DNA of 64,000 bases from QHCA01 sp038237645 (lineage in GTDB: Bacteria > Actinomycetota > Actinomycetes > Mycobacteriales > QHCA01), in NCBI GenBank assembly GCA_038237645.1, contig JBBRYN010000002.1, positions 117,840 to 181,839 of the forward strand. Direction: 5' to 3'. The position numbers were made by a program, and so were the translations under genes. The notes under the pieces are model-generated. The model was given only the letters and a program-made list of their open reading frames with translations. It made no database searches and was not told where the DNA came from. The number at the start of each line of letters is the position of its first letter. The first letter of the stretch is position 1. Shown here piece after piece: positions 29,785-39,256 of this stretch.

Positions 29785-31524
29785 GTGACCGCTCGGATCG
29801 GGACCGTCGAAGTCATTGCGGGTTTGCTCTTCGTCGTGGCGGTGCTGCTCGCAGCGATGCTGGGCGCGGCCATTGTCGTACGCCGCGCGGGGTCGCGCGG
29901 CCCTCGCCTCCTGCAACCTGAGCCGCCCCCCCTTGGCGTGCCTGCACCCGCCGTTGACCAGGACGGCGCCGCCAAGCCGCTTCTCGACGCCGTCAAACCC
30001 GCCGACGAGGCCAAGTCTGCCGACGACGACCTTGCTGCCGCGCGGCGGCAGTCCGAGAGGATCGAGATCGAGGCCATCCAGGCGGCGGCCGACGAGATCA
30101 CCTCAACCGCCCGTCGGCAGGCCGCCGCCGTCCTGGACAACGCGAGGCGGGATGCAGAGCTTGCATCCTCCGACGCCCTACTCGAGGCCCGTCGCCAGAC
30201 CGAGCGCGAGACGACGGAGCTGCGTGCGGACCTCGAACGTCGTGCTCAGCGGCTGGCCGAGCGGGAGGAACGCCTCGATGCGGAGGTCACCCGCATGGAG
30301 GCGCGGGACGCGGAGCAGGCCGCGGCCGAACGGCTGCTCGAACGCCGTCAGGCCGGCCTCGAGCAGGTTGAGGAGGAGCGCCGGCGGGAGCTCGAGCGGA
30401 TCGCCGGCCTCTCGGCCGAAGCGGCCCGCGCGGAGTTGGTGCGCGCCATCGAGACCGCCGCCAAGCGGGAGGCCGCCCTGCTGGTGCGCGACATCGAGTC
30501 GGACGCCCGGGAGACCGGTGAGCGGCGGGCGAGAAACATCGTGGTCGACGCCATCCAGCGCGTGGCCAGCGAGCAGACCGCGGAGAGCGTCGTCTGCGTG
30601 TTGCACCTGCCCAGTGACGACATGAAGGGCCGGATCATCGGGCGCGAAGGGCGCAACATCCGGGCGTTCGAGCAGGTGACCGGCGTAAACCTCATCATCG
30701 ACGACACCCCGGAGGCGGTGTTGCTCTCCTGCTTCGACCCGGTCCGGCGGGAGGTCGCCCGGATCACGTTGGAGAAGCTGGTCCTCGACGGTCGCATACA
30801 CCCGCACCGGATCGAAGAGGTGCACGAGCGCAGCAAGGAGGAGGTGGCGGCGCTGTGCCTGCGGGCAGGTGAGGACGCACTCGTCGAGGTGGGGATGACC
30901 GAGCTGCATCCCGAACTCCTGACGCACCTCGGCCACCTCCGCTATCGCACGTCGTACGGGCAGAACGTCCTCAAGCACCTGATCGAGACCGCGCACATCG
31001 CCGGGCTGATGGCAGCGGAGCTGCGGATGGATCCTCGGATCGTCAAGCGGGCGGCGTTCCTGCACGACATCGGCAAGGCGCTGACGCACGAGGCGGAGGG
31101 CAGCCACGCGCTGATCGGCGCGGAGCTGGCGCGCCGGTGCGGCGAGAGCGAGGAGGTCGTGCACGCGATCGAGGCCCACCACAACGAGGTGGCGCCGCAG
31201 ACGATCGAGGCGGTCCTGACCCAGGCGTCGGATTCCTGCTCCGGCGGCCGGCCGGGGGCCCGCCGGGAGAGCCTGGAGACCTATGTCAAGCGGCTGGAGC
31301 GGATCGAAGAGATCGCCAGTGGCAAACCCGGGGTCGATCGGGTCTTCGCGATGCAGGCCGGTCGCGAGGTGCGGGTGATGGTCCAGCCCGAAGCCATCGA
31401 CGACATCGCGGCTCAGGTGCTCGCCCGCGACGTCGCCAAGCAGATCGAGGAGGAGCTCACCTATCCGGGCCAGATCCGGGTGACGGTGGTACGCGAGACC
31501 CGGGCGACCGAGGTGGCCCGCTGA
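29785..31524 (+). CDS. rny: ribonuclease Y
   Basis: Membrane-tethered endoribonuclease starting mRNA decay, 579 residues. N-terminal membrane helix (IAGLLFVVAVLLAAMLGAAIVV), long coiled coil (about 70-240), KH domain (MKGRIIGREGRNIRAFEQVTGVNLIIDDTP) and HD domain (RAAFLHDIGKALTHE, VVHAIEAHHNE). The segment usually reading ADAISAARPGARRE is SDSCSGGRPGARRE here, a change of several residues in a well-conserved loop. GTG start with GAGGAGG upstream. RNase J is also present at 1.7 kb. Confidence 0.93.
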   Translation: MTARIGTVEVIAGLLFVVAVLLAAMLGAAIVVRRAGSRGPRLLQPEPPPLGVPAPAVDQDGAAKPLLDAVKPADEAKSADDDLAAARRQSERIEIEAIQAAADEITSTARRQAAAVLDNARRDAELASSDALLEARRQTERETTELRADLERRAQRLAEREERLDAEVTRMEARDAEQAAAERLLERRQAGLEQVEEERRRELERIAGLSAEAARAELVRAIETAAKREAALLVRDIESDARETGERRARNIVVDAIQRVASEQTAESVVCVLHLPSDDMKGRIIGREGRNIRAFEQVTGVNLIIDDTPEAVLLSCFDPVRREVARITLEKLVLDGRIHPHRIEEVHERSKEEVAALCLRAGEDALVEVGMTELHPELLTHLGHLRYRTSYGQNVLKHLIETAHIAGLMAAELRMDPRIVKRAAFLHDIGKALTHEAEGSHALIGAELARRCGESEEVVHAIEAHHNEVAPQTIEAVLTQASDSCSGGRPGARRESLETYVKRLERIEEIASGKPGVDRVFAMQAGREVRVMVQPEAIDDIAAQVLARDVAKQIEEELTYPGQIRVTVVRETRATEVAR

Positions 31525-31598
31525 GATGTCGTGACCCTTGAGGTCAGCAGACCTCCGGCTCCCCGGAAGCGGCCTCTTGGCGGCCCTGATCGCCTGAT

Positions 31599-32120
31599 TC
31601 AGCCGGACCATTCGGCGCGCAGCAGGCCCATGAGCAGGGTGTCGACCCAGTCCCCGTCGACGAAGGCATGTCGCCGCAGAAGGCCCTCCTGCACGAAGCC
31701 CGCCTTTCGGTATGCCGCGATCGCCGCAGCGTTGCCGGCGAGTGTCTGCAGGTGCAGCCGTTCCAGGTTGCGGGCCCGGAAGGAGAACCTGACCAGCACC
31801 CGCAGGGCGTCCGTGCCGTGACCCTGGCCCCGCGCCTCGCGCAACAGAGCGATCCCGACCTCCGCGCAGCGGGCCAGGCTGTCCTCGGCGAAGATGGCGC
31901 ACCGTCCCACGGGCCCCCCACCGACCTCGATGACGAACTCCGCCCCGTCGGGCTCGGCCGTGATCGGGACGTACCAGTCGCGGAACGCCTCGAACGTCAA
32001 CGGTTGCGGCGGTCGTGTGGTGCGCGCCGCCCAGCTGTCGAAGTCGGAGAAGACACGGTAGAGCGCGTCCAGATCGGCTGGGCGGAACGGCCGCAGCAAC
32101 ACCTGCTCCCCGGCCAGCAT
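31599..32120 (-). CDS. GNAT N-acetyltransferase (RimJ/RimL type)
   Basis: 173-residue acetyltransferase with the RimJ/RimL pattern: an N-terminal strand with VLLRPFRPADLDALYRVF, the acetyl-CoA loop in ALLREARGQGHGTDALRVLVRFSF and the C-terminal NLERLHLQTLAGNAAAIAAYRKAGFVQEGLLRRHAFVDGDWVDTLLMGLL. These acetylate protein N-termini, aminoglycosides or small molecules; the substrate cannot be named. Divergent from miaB with 48 bases between the starts. Confidence 0.9.
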   Translation of the reverse strand: MLAGEQVLLRPFRPADLDALYRVFSDFDSWAARTTRPPQPLTFEAFRDWYVPITAEPDGAEFVIEVGGGPVGRCAIFAEDSLARCAEVGIALLREARGQGHGTDALRVLVRFSFRARNLERLHLQTLAGNAAAIAAYRKAGFVQEGLLRRHAFVDGDWVDTLLMGLLRAEWSG

Positions 32121-32168
32121 GACGGCGAGCCTATCGGTCGGGCCGGTCGGCGTAGCCTCCTTAACGAG

Positions 32169-33605
32169 ATGCCTACCTACCAGGTGCGCACCCATGGGTG
32201 CCAGATGAACGTGCACGATTCCGAACGTCTGTCCGGTCTGCTGGAGGCGGCCGGCTACGCGCGTGCGGCCAGCACCGACGAGGCACCCGACGTCGTGGTG
32301 TTCAACACCTGCGCGGTGCGGGAAAACGCCGACAACCGGCTGTACGGCAACCTGGGCATGCTGGCACCGCTGAAGCGGCGCAATCCCGGGATGCAGATTG
32401 CCGTCGGTGGCTGCCTCGCGCAGAAGGATCGAGGAGAGATCCTCCGCCGGGCGCCATGGGTCGACGTCGTCTTCGGTACGCACAACATCGGGGCGCTGCC
32501 GGTGCTGCTCGAGCGGTCCCGACACAACGCGGCAGCACAGCTGGAGATCCTGGAATCGCTCGAGGTATTCCCGTCGACACTGCCGGTGCGCCGGGAGTCC
32601 GCTTATGCCGGCTGGGTGTCGATCAGCGTCGGCTGCGACAATTCGTGCACCTTTTGCATCGTGCCTTCGCTGCGCGGCGGGGAGCGCGACCGCGAACCGA
32701 CCGACGTACTGGCCGAGGTCCGGGCGCTGGTCGATGACGGCGTGATCGAGGTGACCCTGCTCGGGCAGAACGTCAACTCCTATGGCCGCTCGTTCGGCGA
32801 CCGGTGGGCGTTCGGCAAGCTCCTACGGGCCTGCGGCTCCATCGCCGGCCTGGAGCGGGTCCGCTTCACCAGCCCACATCCCCGCGACTTCACCGACGAC
32901 GTCATCGCGGCGATGGCGGAGACGCCGAGCGTCTGCCACGCACTGCACATGCCGCTGCAATCGGGCTCCGACGCGGTGCTCCGGGCGATGCGCCGGTCCT
33001 ATCGCCAGGAGCGCTACCTCGGCATCCTGGAGCGGGTACGGGCGGCGATGCCTGATGCGGCCATCACCACCGACGTCATCGTGGGCTTCCCCGGTGAGAC
33101 AGCGGAGGATTTCCAGTCCACATTGGACGTCGTGCGCCAGGCGCGGTTTGCCGGGGCGTTCACGTTCCAATACTCGCAGCGCGCCGGCACGCCGGCGGCG
33201 GCCATGGCCGACCAGGTGCCCAAGCAGGTGGTGCAGGAGCGGTACGAGCAGCTGGTGGCTGTGCAGGACGAGGTTTCCTGGGCGCAGAACAAGGAATTGG
33301 TCGGGACCACCGTGGAGGTGCTCGCAGCCGAGGGCGAAGGTCGCAAGGACGCCGCCACACACCGCCGCTCGGGCCGTTCCCGCGACGGCCGCCTGGTGCA
33401 CTTCGCGGGTACGCCCCAGGTGCGACCCGGCGACCTGGTCGAGACGACGGTGACCTATGCCGCCCCGCACCACCTCGTCGCCGACGGCGCGCCGGGATCA
33501 CATCGGCGGACCCGCGCGGGTGATCTCTGGGCCAGCGGTCGTTCGACGGCCCGGCCGGCCGTGCTGCTCGGCATGCCGGCCATCGGCGTCCCCGCCACCG
33601 GGTAG
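32169..33605 (+). CDS. miaB: tRNA-2-methylthio-N6-dimethylallyladenosine synthase MiaB
   Basis: Radical-SAM methylthiotransferase acting on A37 of tRNAs that read UNN codons, using the i6A made by MiaA (35.7 kb). The 478-residue protein has the N-terminal cluster cysteines (THGCQMNVHDSERL, VVFNTCAVRENADN, AVGGCLAQKD), the radical-SAM CDNSCTFC and the C-terminal TRAM domain (VEVLAAEGEGRKDA ... PGDLVETTVTYAAPHHLVAD). The last 40 residues form a Pro/Gly/Arg-rich tail. ATG start after GAG. Confidence 0.96.
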   Translation: MPTYQVRTHGCQMNVHDSERLSGLLEAAGYARAASTDEAPDVVVFNTCAVRENADNRLYGNLGMLAPLKRRNPGMQIAVGGCLAQKDRGEILRRAPWVDVVFGTHNIGALPVLLERSRHNAAAQLEILESLEVFPSTLPVRRESAYAGWVSISVGCDNSCTFCIVPSLRGGERDREPTDVLAEVRALVDDGVIEVTLLGQNVNSYGRSFGDRWAFGKLLRACGSIAGLERVRFTSPHPRDFTDDVIAAMAETPSVCHALHMPLQSGSDAVLRAMRRSYRQERYLGILERVRAAMPDAAITTDVIVGFPGETAEDFQSTLDVVRQARFAGAFTFQYSQRAGTPAAAMADQVPKQVVQERYEQLVAVQDEVSWAQNKELVGTTVEVLAAEGEGRKDAATHRRSGRSRDGRLVHFAGTPQVRPGDLVETTVTYAAPHHLVADGAPGSHRRTRAGDLWASGRSTARPAVLLGMPAIGVPATG

Positions 33606-33637
33606 GCGGCTGCTCGCCCCACGCCTGGCCTGGTAGC

Positions 33638-34882
33638 TCAGCGGGCGGACCGCTCGGCCTGTTCCAGGAAACCCCGCCGCCGGCTCAGCACCTCCTGCGC
33701 TTCGCGCACGGCGTGTTCGTCGCCGCAGCCCTGCGCGCGGGCCACCTGCTTCTCGGCCTTGGTCACCTGCTCGCGCATCTGGTCCAGGAGCGGGTTCGAC
33801 GTCGCGGCCGCCCGTTGCCAGCGGTCGTCGACGGCGTCGCGGATCCGATCCTCCGCCGCTCTCATCCGGTCATCGAGGCCGGCGGCGTCCTCCCGAGGCA
33901 CCTTCCCGGTTTTGTCGTAGCGCTCCTGCAGGTCACGGAGGCGCTGTTGCGCCGCGTGCGGGTCGGCAAGGTCGAGCCGCTCCGCTTCGTCTATCAGTCT
34001 CTGCTTGACGCTGCGGTTGCCACGGCTGGCCGTCTCACGCTCGGCGAAGGCGGCCGAGCGGCGGCTGAAGAAGCTGTCCTGAGCGGCTCGGAACCGCCGC
34101 CACAGATCATCCTCCACCTCGCGGCCGGCCCGGGGGGCGGCCTTCCACCGGGTCATCAGGTCCTTGAGCTGACGCGCGGTGGCACCCCACTCCGTCGACC
34201 CGGCAAGCACCTCCGCCTCGGCGATCAGTTCTTCCTTGCCGACCTGCGCTTCCTTGCGGGCGACATCGAGTTGGGCGAAGTGGGCTCCCCGTCGACGGGT
34301 GAAGGCGGTGCGCGCGGTGTTGAGCCGGGCCCACAGTTCCGTCTCGTGCGCTCGATCGATGCGCGGGCCGTCCTTCCACCCGGTCACGATCTCGCGAATC
34401 CGTTCGCCGGCGACCTTCCAATGTGTACTCGACTCGGCCAGTCGCTCGGCCTCCGCCACGAGCTCCTGCTTGCGCTCCAGCGCCTCCTGCGCCTGAGCGG
34501 CACGCAGGGCCCTGGCCTGCTCCAGCCGTTGTTCCGCCTTGACCTGCACGGTGTCGAGTCGCGCGGCGACGGCCGCGAGGTCGCCGACCACCGCAACCGT
34601 GGGCAGCGAGTCACGCAGCCTGCGGGTGGCGGTCACCGTGGCCTTGGGATCGGCGGCGCCGGACTCGATGCGCTGGCCGAGCAAAGTGACCTCGGTGACC
34701 AGGTCGTCGTAGCGCCGGCAGTAGTGCGCCAGCCCCTCGCCGGGCGGTCCCGCCTGCCAGCAGCCGACCACCCGCTCGCCGTCCTCGGTGCGTAGGTAGA
34801 CGGTGCCGTCTTCGGTCACCCGGCCCCACGGGCTACCGGAGGTCGTGCCCGGATCGCCGGTCTCGCCGATGCCAGTCGTCAC
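33638..34882 (-). CDS. DUF349 repeat protein
   Basis: 414 residues made mainly of helical DUF349 repeats, each containing a W-K core (WKVAGERIREIVTGWKDGPR, WGATARQLKDLMTRWKAAPR, RDLQERYDKTGKVPR) followed by LW-R(F/L)-A-F or similar. N-terminus has a small beta-rich part (WGRVTEDGTVYLRTEDGERVVG). DUF349 proteins occur near miaB in many actinobacteria; their biochemical role is not settled. Divergent from the dioxygenase-like gene at 35 kb. Confidence 0.88.
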   Translation of the reverse strand: MTTGIGETGDPGTTSGSPWGRVTEDGTVYLRTEDGERVVGCWQAGPPGEGLAHYCRRYDDLVTEVTLLGQRIESGAADPKATVTATRRLRDSLPTVAVVGDLAAVAARLDTVQVKAEQRLEQARALRAAQAQEALERKQELVAEAERLAESSTHWKVAGERIREIVTGWKDGPRIDRAHETELWARLNTARTAFTRRRGAHFAQLDVARKEAQVGKEELIAEAEVLAGSTEWGATARQLKDLMTRWKAAPRAGREVEDDLWRRFRAAQDSFFSRRSAAFAERETASRGNRSVKQRLIDEAERLDLADPHAAQQRLRDLQERYDKTGKVPREDAAGLDDRMRAAEDRIRDAVDDRWQRAAATSNPLLDQMREQVTKAEKQVARAQGCGDEHAVREAQEVLSRRRGFLEQAERSAR

Positions 34883-34965
34883 TAGAGCATTCTCACAAAC
34901 TGCGCGCCGAATGGGTCAGGCGACCTGGAACTGGTGCCCGGCGAGTGCTGCGTACGCTCCTCCGT

Positions 34966-35673
34966 GTGCTGGTCGCAGCGGCGATGTGCCCCCACCCGCC
35001 GTTGCTCGTGCCCGCCGTGGCGGCAGGCGCGGCGCCGGAGTTGGCCCAGCTGCGGGCCGCCTGCCGCCAGGGGATCGACCGGCTGCTGACCGTCGACCCG
35101 GACGTGCTGTGCATCGTCGGCGACGCTCCCGCCGAGCGGTGGTATGCCGCCGGCGACGCCGGATCCTTCCGGCCGTACGGACTCCGGCTCGACGTGGCGC
35201 TGGACCGGGTGGCGGCCGGGTCGCCGACGATGCCGCTTTCGCTCACCCTCGGCGCCTGGCTGCTGGAGTCGGCCGGCTGGCCGGGTCCGCGGCGTGCGCT
35301 CGGCGTGCCTCGTCACGCCACCGATGCCGACCTGGCCCGGCTCGCCGCCGACCTTGCCGATGTGGGCCCGCGGGTGGCGCTGCTGGTCATGGGCGACGGC
35401 AGCGCTCGCCGCAGCGAGAAGGCCCCCGGTTACACGGACCCTCGGGCCGGATGCTTCGACCAGGCCGTCACGAGCGCGCTCGCCACGGCCGACACGGCGA
35501 GTCTCGCCGCCCTCGACCAGCAACTCGGCGACGAGTTGCTGGCGGTTGGGACCGCCGCCTGGCGGCTGCTCGGGCGGGCGGCCGGGGGAGCTTCCTGGGA
35601 CGCGGAGCAGCTTGCTTCGATCGCCCCGTACGGCGTGGGCTACTTCGTTGCCGTCTGGATCCGCCGGCCGTGA
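34966..35673 (+). CDS. class III extradiol dioxygenase-like protein
   Basis: 235 residues, beginning VLVAAAMCPHPPLLVPAVA, with the CPHPPLL(V/I)P motif whose histidines would bind metal in LigB-type dioxygenases, and IVGDAPAERW, LVMGDGSARRSEKAPGYTDPRAGCFDQAV further on. It is the conserved neighbour of miaA in actinobacteria (Rv2728c type) and its function is unknown. GTG 34966 is the likely start, but GTG 34945 also lies in frame. The stop overlaps the GTG of miaA (GTGA), so expression is coupled to tRNA modification. Confidence 0.83.
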   Translation: MLVAAAMCPHPPLLVPAVAAGAAPELAQLRAACRQGIDRLLTVDPDVLCIVGDAPAERWYAAGDAGSFRPYGLRLDVALDRVAAGSPTMPLSLTLGAWLLESAGWPGPRRALGVPRHATDADLARLAADLADVGPRVALLVMGDGSARRSEKAPGYTDPRAGCFDQAVTSALATADTASLAALDQQLGDELLAVGTAAWRLLGRAAGGASWDAEQLASIAPYGVGYFVAVWIRRP

Positions 35674-36587
35674 GTCGTGTCCTCGCCGTGGTCGGCGCCA
35701 CCGCCACCGGGAAGTCCGGGCTGGCCGTGGAGCTGGCAGCGGCCCTCGGTGGAGAGGTGGTGAACGCCGACTCGATGCAGCTCTACCGCGGGATGGACAT
35801 CGGCACGGCCAAGCTGACCGAGCCGCAGCGCAGGGGTATCCCGCACCACGTTCTCGACGTGTGGGACGTGACGACCACGGCCAGCGTCGCGGAGTACCAG
35901 CGGCTGGCCCGGGCCGCCGTCGACGCCGTACTCGCCCGCGGCGCCGTGCCGATCCTGGCGGGTGGCTCCGGGTTGTACGTCCGGGCCGTCATCGATCCGC
36001 TGGACTTCCCGGGGACCGATGCGGTGATCCGGGCGGGCCTGGAGGCAGACTTGGCGACCGGTGGGGCGCGGGCCCTGCACGACCGCCTGCGCGCTGCCGA
36101 CCCGGCCGCCGCGGTGGCCATCCAGCCGAACAACGGGCGCAAGGTCGTCCGCGCCCTCGAGGTGATCGCGATCACCGGGCGGCCGTTCACGGCTGCGCTG
36201 CCCGGTTACGACGCCGGCCGGCCCGATGCGTACGACGTCGTGCAGGTCGGCCTCGACCCGCCCCGCGATCAGCTTGCCGCACGCATCGACCGCCGGGTCG
36301 GGCAGATGTTCGACGAGGGCCTGGTGGCGGAAGTGCACCGCCTCGACAGGCTCGGGCTGCGTCGCGGAGTGACGGCTGCCCGCGCGCTGGGCTATCGGCA
36401 GGCATTGCAACTGATCGACGGTCACCTCACCGAGGCGCAGGCCCTCGACCTGACGGCCCGGGCGACCCGGCGCCTGGCCGGCCGCCAGCGCGGCTGGTTC
36501 GGCCGCGACCCGCGGGTGCACTGGTTTGCCACCGCCGATCTCGCTGGGGCGATGAAAGTGGTGCGTTCGGCTGGCCGCTCGGGCTGA
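35670..36587 (+). CDS. miaA: tRNA dimethylallyltransferase MiaA
   Basis: Transfers the dimethylallyl group from DMAPP to A37 of tRNA, the step before MiaB. 305 residues with P-loop GATATGKS, the conserved EVVNADSMQLYRGMDIGTAKLT, HHVLDVWDV, LAGGSGLYVRAVIDPLDF and ARALGYRQ. GTG start overlaps the stop of the preceding gene. miaB and miaA lie 2 kb apart on the same strand. Confidence 0.97.
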   Translation: MSRVLAVVGATATGKSGLAVELAAALGGEVVNADSMQLYRGMDIGTAKLTEPQRRGIPHHVLDVWDVTTTASVAEYQRLARAAVDAVLARGAVPILAGGSGLYVRAVIDPLDFPGTDAVIRAGLEADLATGGARALHDRLRAADPAAAVAIQPNNGRKVVRALEVIAITGRPFTAALPGYDAGRPDAYDVVQVGLDPPRDQLAARIDRRVGQMFDEGLVAEVHRLDRLGLRRGVTAARALGYRQALQLIDGHLTEAQALDLTARATRRLAGRQRGWFGRDPRVHWFATADLAGAMKVVRSAGRSG

Positions 36588-36607
36588 CCTGCGAGAGGAT
36601 GCCAGGC

Positions 36608-38404
36608 ATGCGTACCAACCGGCTGATGACTGTCCTCGCCATCGCGGTGGTTCCGGTCGCCCTCCTCTTGCCGGCGACCGCGAACGCCACGACGCAGCCT
36701 CCGCCCAAGACCCCGACCGCGATCGGGTACGGCGGCGCAGTGTCCACTGCGGATCCCGACGCGACGCGGATCGGGCTGAATGTGCTGCGCAAGGGTGGAA
36801 ACGCGGTGGACGCCGCGGTTGCCGCCGCGGCCGCCCTCGGCGTCTCGGAGCCGTATTCCTCGGGGATGGGCGGTGGCGGCTTCTTGGTCTACTACGACGC
36901 GCGCACCAGGAAGGTGCACACCATCGACGGCCGGGAGGCTGCACCGGCCGCCTTCACCGAGACGACGTTCACCGAGGGCGGTCAGCCGATCGCCTTCCCG
37001 GACGCCGTCACCAGCGGTCTGTCCAACGGTGTGCCGGGCACGCCGGCCACCTGGGCCAACGCGCTGCGCCAATGGGGCACTCTCTCCCTCGGCGACGCCC
37101 TGCGACCGGCCGCCAGGCTCGCCGACCGCGGCTTCGTCGTGGACCAGACCTTCCACGACCAGACGCAGCAGAACGCTGCGCGGTTTGCGCTGTTCCCGGC
37201 CACGGCCGACCTTTTCCTGCCCGGTGGGCAACCACCGGCCGTCGGGTCCGTCCTGCGCAATCCCGGCCTCGCCCGGACCTACCGGCAGCTCGGGCAGCAG
37301 GGGGTCTCGGCCGTCTATGGTGGGCAGATCGGCAGGGACATCGTGCGGACGACCACGCATCCCCCGATCGATCCGGCCGCCACCTATCACGCCCGGCCCG
37401 GGCTGATGACGCTGGCCGACCTGCGCAACTATGCCGCCCCCGACCGCACCCCGACCCGGGTCCGCTACCACGGCCTGGACGTCTACAGCATGGCGCCGCC
37501 GTCTTCGGGCGGATCGACGGTGGGGGAGTCACTCAACATCCTCGGCAACTTCGATCTCAAGTCCATGAGCGACGTGCAGTTCTACCACCACTACCTCGAG
37601 TCCACCCGGCTCGCCTTCGCCGACCGCAACCGCTATGTCGGCGATCCGGCATACGTCGACGTGCCGCTCAAGGAGTTGCTCAGCAAGGGATTCGGTCACG
37701 AGCGGGCGTGCCTGATCGACCCGCACCGCGCGGGCACCAGCCCGGTGCCGCCCGGAAGTCCGGACGGGTCCTACGACAACTGCACCGTCCAGGGTGCTGC
37801 TGCCCCGACCGGCTACGAGGGCCCCAACACCACCAACCTGACGGTGGCCGACGTGTGGGGCAACGTGGTGGAGTACACCCTGACGATCGAGCAGACCGGC
37901 GGTAGCGGGATCACCGTGCCCGGGCGGGGCTTCCTGCTCAACAACGAGTTGACCGACTTCAACTTCGTGCCGATCTTCCCCGGCGTGCCTGACCCCAACC
38001 TGCCGGCCGGCGGCAAACGCCCGCGCTCGAGCATGTCCCCGACGATCCTCCTCAGGCACGGCGTGCCGTTCCTGGCCGTCGGCTCACCGGGGGGCGCCTC
38101 CATCATCACCACCGTGCTCCAGGTCCTGATCGAACGTCTGGACCGCGGTCGCACCCTGCCGCAGGCAATGGCGGCGCCGCGCGCGTCGCAGCGCAACTCC
38201 TCGTCAAGCCAGGCCGAGCCGGCGTTCATCGACCGCTACGGCAGTGCCCTGCAGGCGTTGGGCCACTCGTTCACCCTTCCGACGCCCGCTCCGGAGCTGG
38301 GCGCGGCCACCGCCATCGAGTTCCTCGGCTTCGGCCGCCTGCTGGCCTCGGCCGAGCCGTCGCGGCGAGGCGGGGGAGCGGCGGGGGTGGTCCTCCCCGG
38401 CTGA
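36608..38404 (+). CDS. ggt: gamma-glutamyltransferase, secreted
   Basis: Glutathione/gamma-glutamyl hydrolase-transferase of the Ntn family, 598 residues. Signal peptide LMTVLAIAVVPVALLLPATANA; large subunit begins with the conserved ADPDATRIGLNVLRKGGNAVDAAVAAAAALGVSEPYSSGMGGGGF. The autocleavage threonine lies in the segment GPNTTNLTVADVWGNVVEYT, and the C-terminus has PRSSMSPTILL and GSPGGASIITTVLQVL. It is exported and self-cleaved. Start at ATG 36608 because GAGAGG sits 10 bases upstream; the ATG at 36599 would be too close. Confidence 0.93.
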   Translation: MRTNRLMTVLAIAVVPVALLLPATANATTQPPPKTPTAIGYGGAVSTADPDATRIGLNVLRKGGNAVDAAVAAAAALGVSEPYSSGMGGGGFLVYYDARTRKVHTIDGREAAPAAFTETTFTEGGQPIAFPDAVTSGLSNGVPGTPATWANALRQWGTLSLGDALRPAARLADRGFVVDQTFHDQTQQNAARFALFPATADLFLPGGQPPAVGSVLRNPGLARTYRQLGQQGVSAVYGGQIGRDIVRTTTHPPIDPAATYHARPGLMTLADLRNYAAPDRTPTRVRYHGLDVYSMAPPSSGGSTVGESLNILGNFDLKSMSDVQFYHHYLESTRLAFADRNRYVGDPAYVDVPLKELLSKGFGHERACLIDPHRAGTSPVPPGSPDGSYDNCTVQGAAAPTGYEGPNTTNLTVADVWGNVVEYTLTIEQTGGSGITVPGRGFLLNNELTDFNFVPIFPGVPDPNLPAGGKRPRSSMSPTILLRHGVPFLAVGSPGGASIITTVLQVLIERLDRGRTLPQAMAAPRASQRNSSSSQAEPAFIDRYGSALQALGHSFTLPTPAPELGAATAIEFLGFGRLLASAEPSRRGGGAAGVVLPG

Positions 38405-38435
38405 GCTCCCCAGGGGGGCCGTACGCTCGGAAACC

Positions 38436-39242
38436 GTGCAACACCGCATGCGCTACCTCAAGGGCCACGGCACGGAAAACGATTTCGTGCTGTTGCCCGA
38501 CGCGGAGGCGGTGCCGCTCACCCCGGTGCTCGTCCGGGCGCTGTGCGACCGGCGACGCGGCATCGGTGCCGATGGCGTGCTGCGGGTGGTGCGCGACGGC
38601 GAGCGGTGGTTCATGGACTATCGCAATGCCGACGGCTCGGTGGCCGAGATGTGCGGCAATGGGATCCGGCTCTACGCCAGGTATCTCGTCGATGCCGGGC
38701 TGGCCGAGCCCGGTGTGCTCGAGGTGGCCACCCGCGACGGGCTGAAGCGGGTCACCCTCGGCCGGACCGGCGACGTCACCGTGGACATGGGGAAGGCCGC
38801 GGTGCTCGGCGCGGCAACCACAGGCCTCGGCGGGCGGACTTGTGCCGGCACCCGGGTGGACGTCGGCAACCCGCACCTGGTCTGCGTCGTCGACGACGAC
38901 CTGGCCGGCTACGACCTGACCCCGCCCCCCGCTGTCGATGAGGCCGTCTTCCCGGACGGCGTCAACGTCGAGATCGTCTCGGTCGTCGGTGAGCGCCGGA
39001 TCGCGTTGCGGGTCCACGAGCGCGGTGTCGGGGAAACGCGGTCATGCGGTACGGGTGCCTGCGCGGCCGCCGTTGCCGTGGCCCGGGCGTCGGGCCAGGG
39101 CGACGACCAGTGGACCGTCGACCTGCCCGGTGGGTCGCTGGTGGTGACCCTCGACGGTGAGACGGTCCGCCTCACCGGGCCGGCCGTCCTGGTCAGCAGC
39201 GGGACCATAGATTCCGACTGGCTGGCAGCACACGCCGGCTGA
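38436..39242 (+). CDS. dapF: diaminopimelate epimerase DapF
   Basis: Converts LL- to meso-diaminopimelate for peptidoglycan and lysine. 268 residues, with the two-cysteine active site: first cysteine in NADGSVAEMCGNGIRLYARYLVD, second in GVGETRSCGTGACAAAVA. N-terminus KGHGTENDFVLLPD is typical. Start is GTG 38436 or ATG 38448 (the latter starts MRYLKGHGTEND, closer to relatives). Follows ggt by 31 bases. Confidence 0.95.
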   Translation: MQHRMRYLKGHGTENDFVLLPDAEAVPLTPVLVRALCDRRRGIGADGVLRVVRDGERWFMDYRNADGSVAEMCGNGIRLYARYLVDAGLAEPGVLEVATRDGLKRVTLGRTGDVTVDMGKAAVLGAATTGLGGRTCAGTRVDVGNPHLVCVVDDDLAGYDLTPPPAVDEAVFPDGVNVEIVSVVGERRIALRVHERGVGETRSCGTGACAAAVAVARASGQGDDQWTVDLPGGSLVVTLDGETVRLTGPAVLVSSGTIDSDWLAAHAG

Positions 39243-39256
39243 CGACGTAGGGCGAT

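Noticed and set aside
33618..33660. tRNA-like start TGGTAGCTCAGCGGGCGGACCGC
   Set aside because: It resembles the D-arm of a tRNA, but no anticodon arm or TTCG(A/G)A T-loop follows at the right distance; the bases encode the C-terminus and stop of the DUF349 protein on the minus strand.
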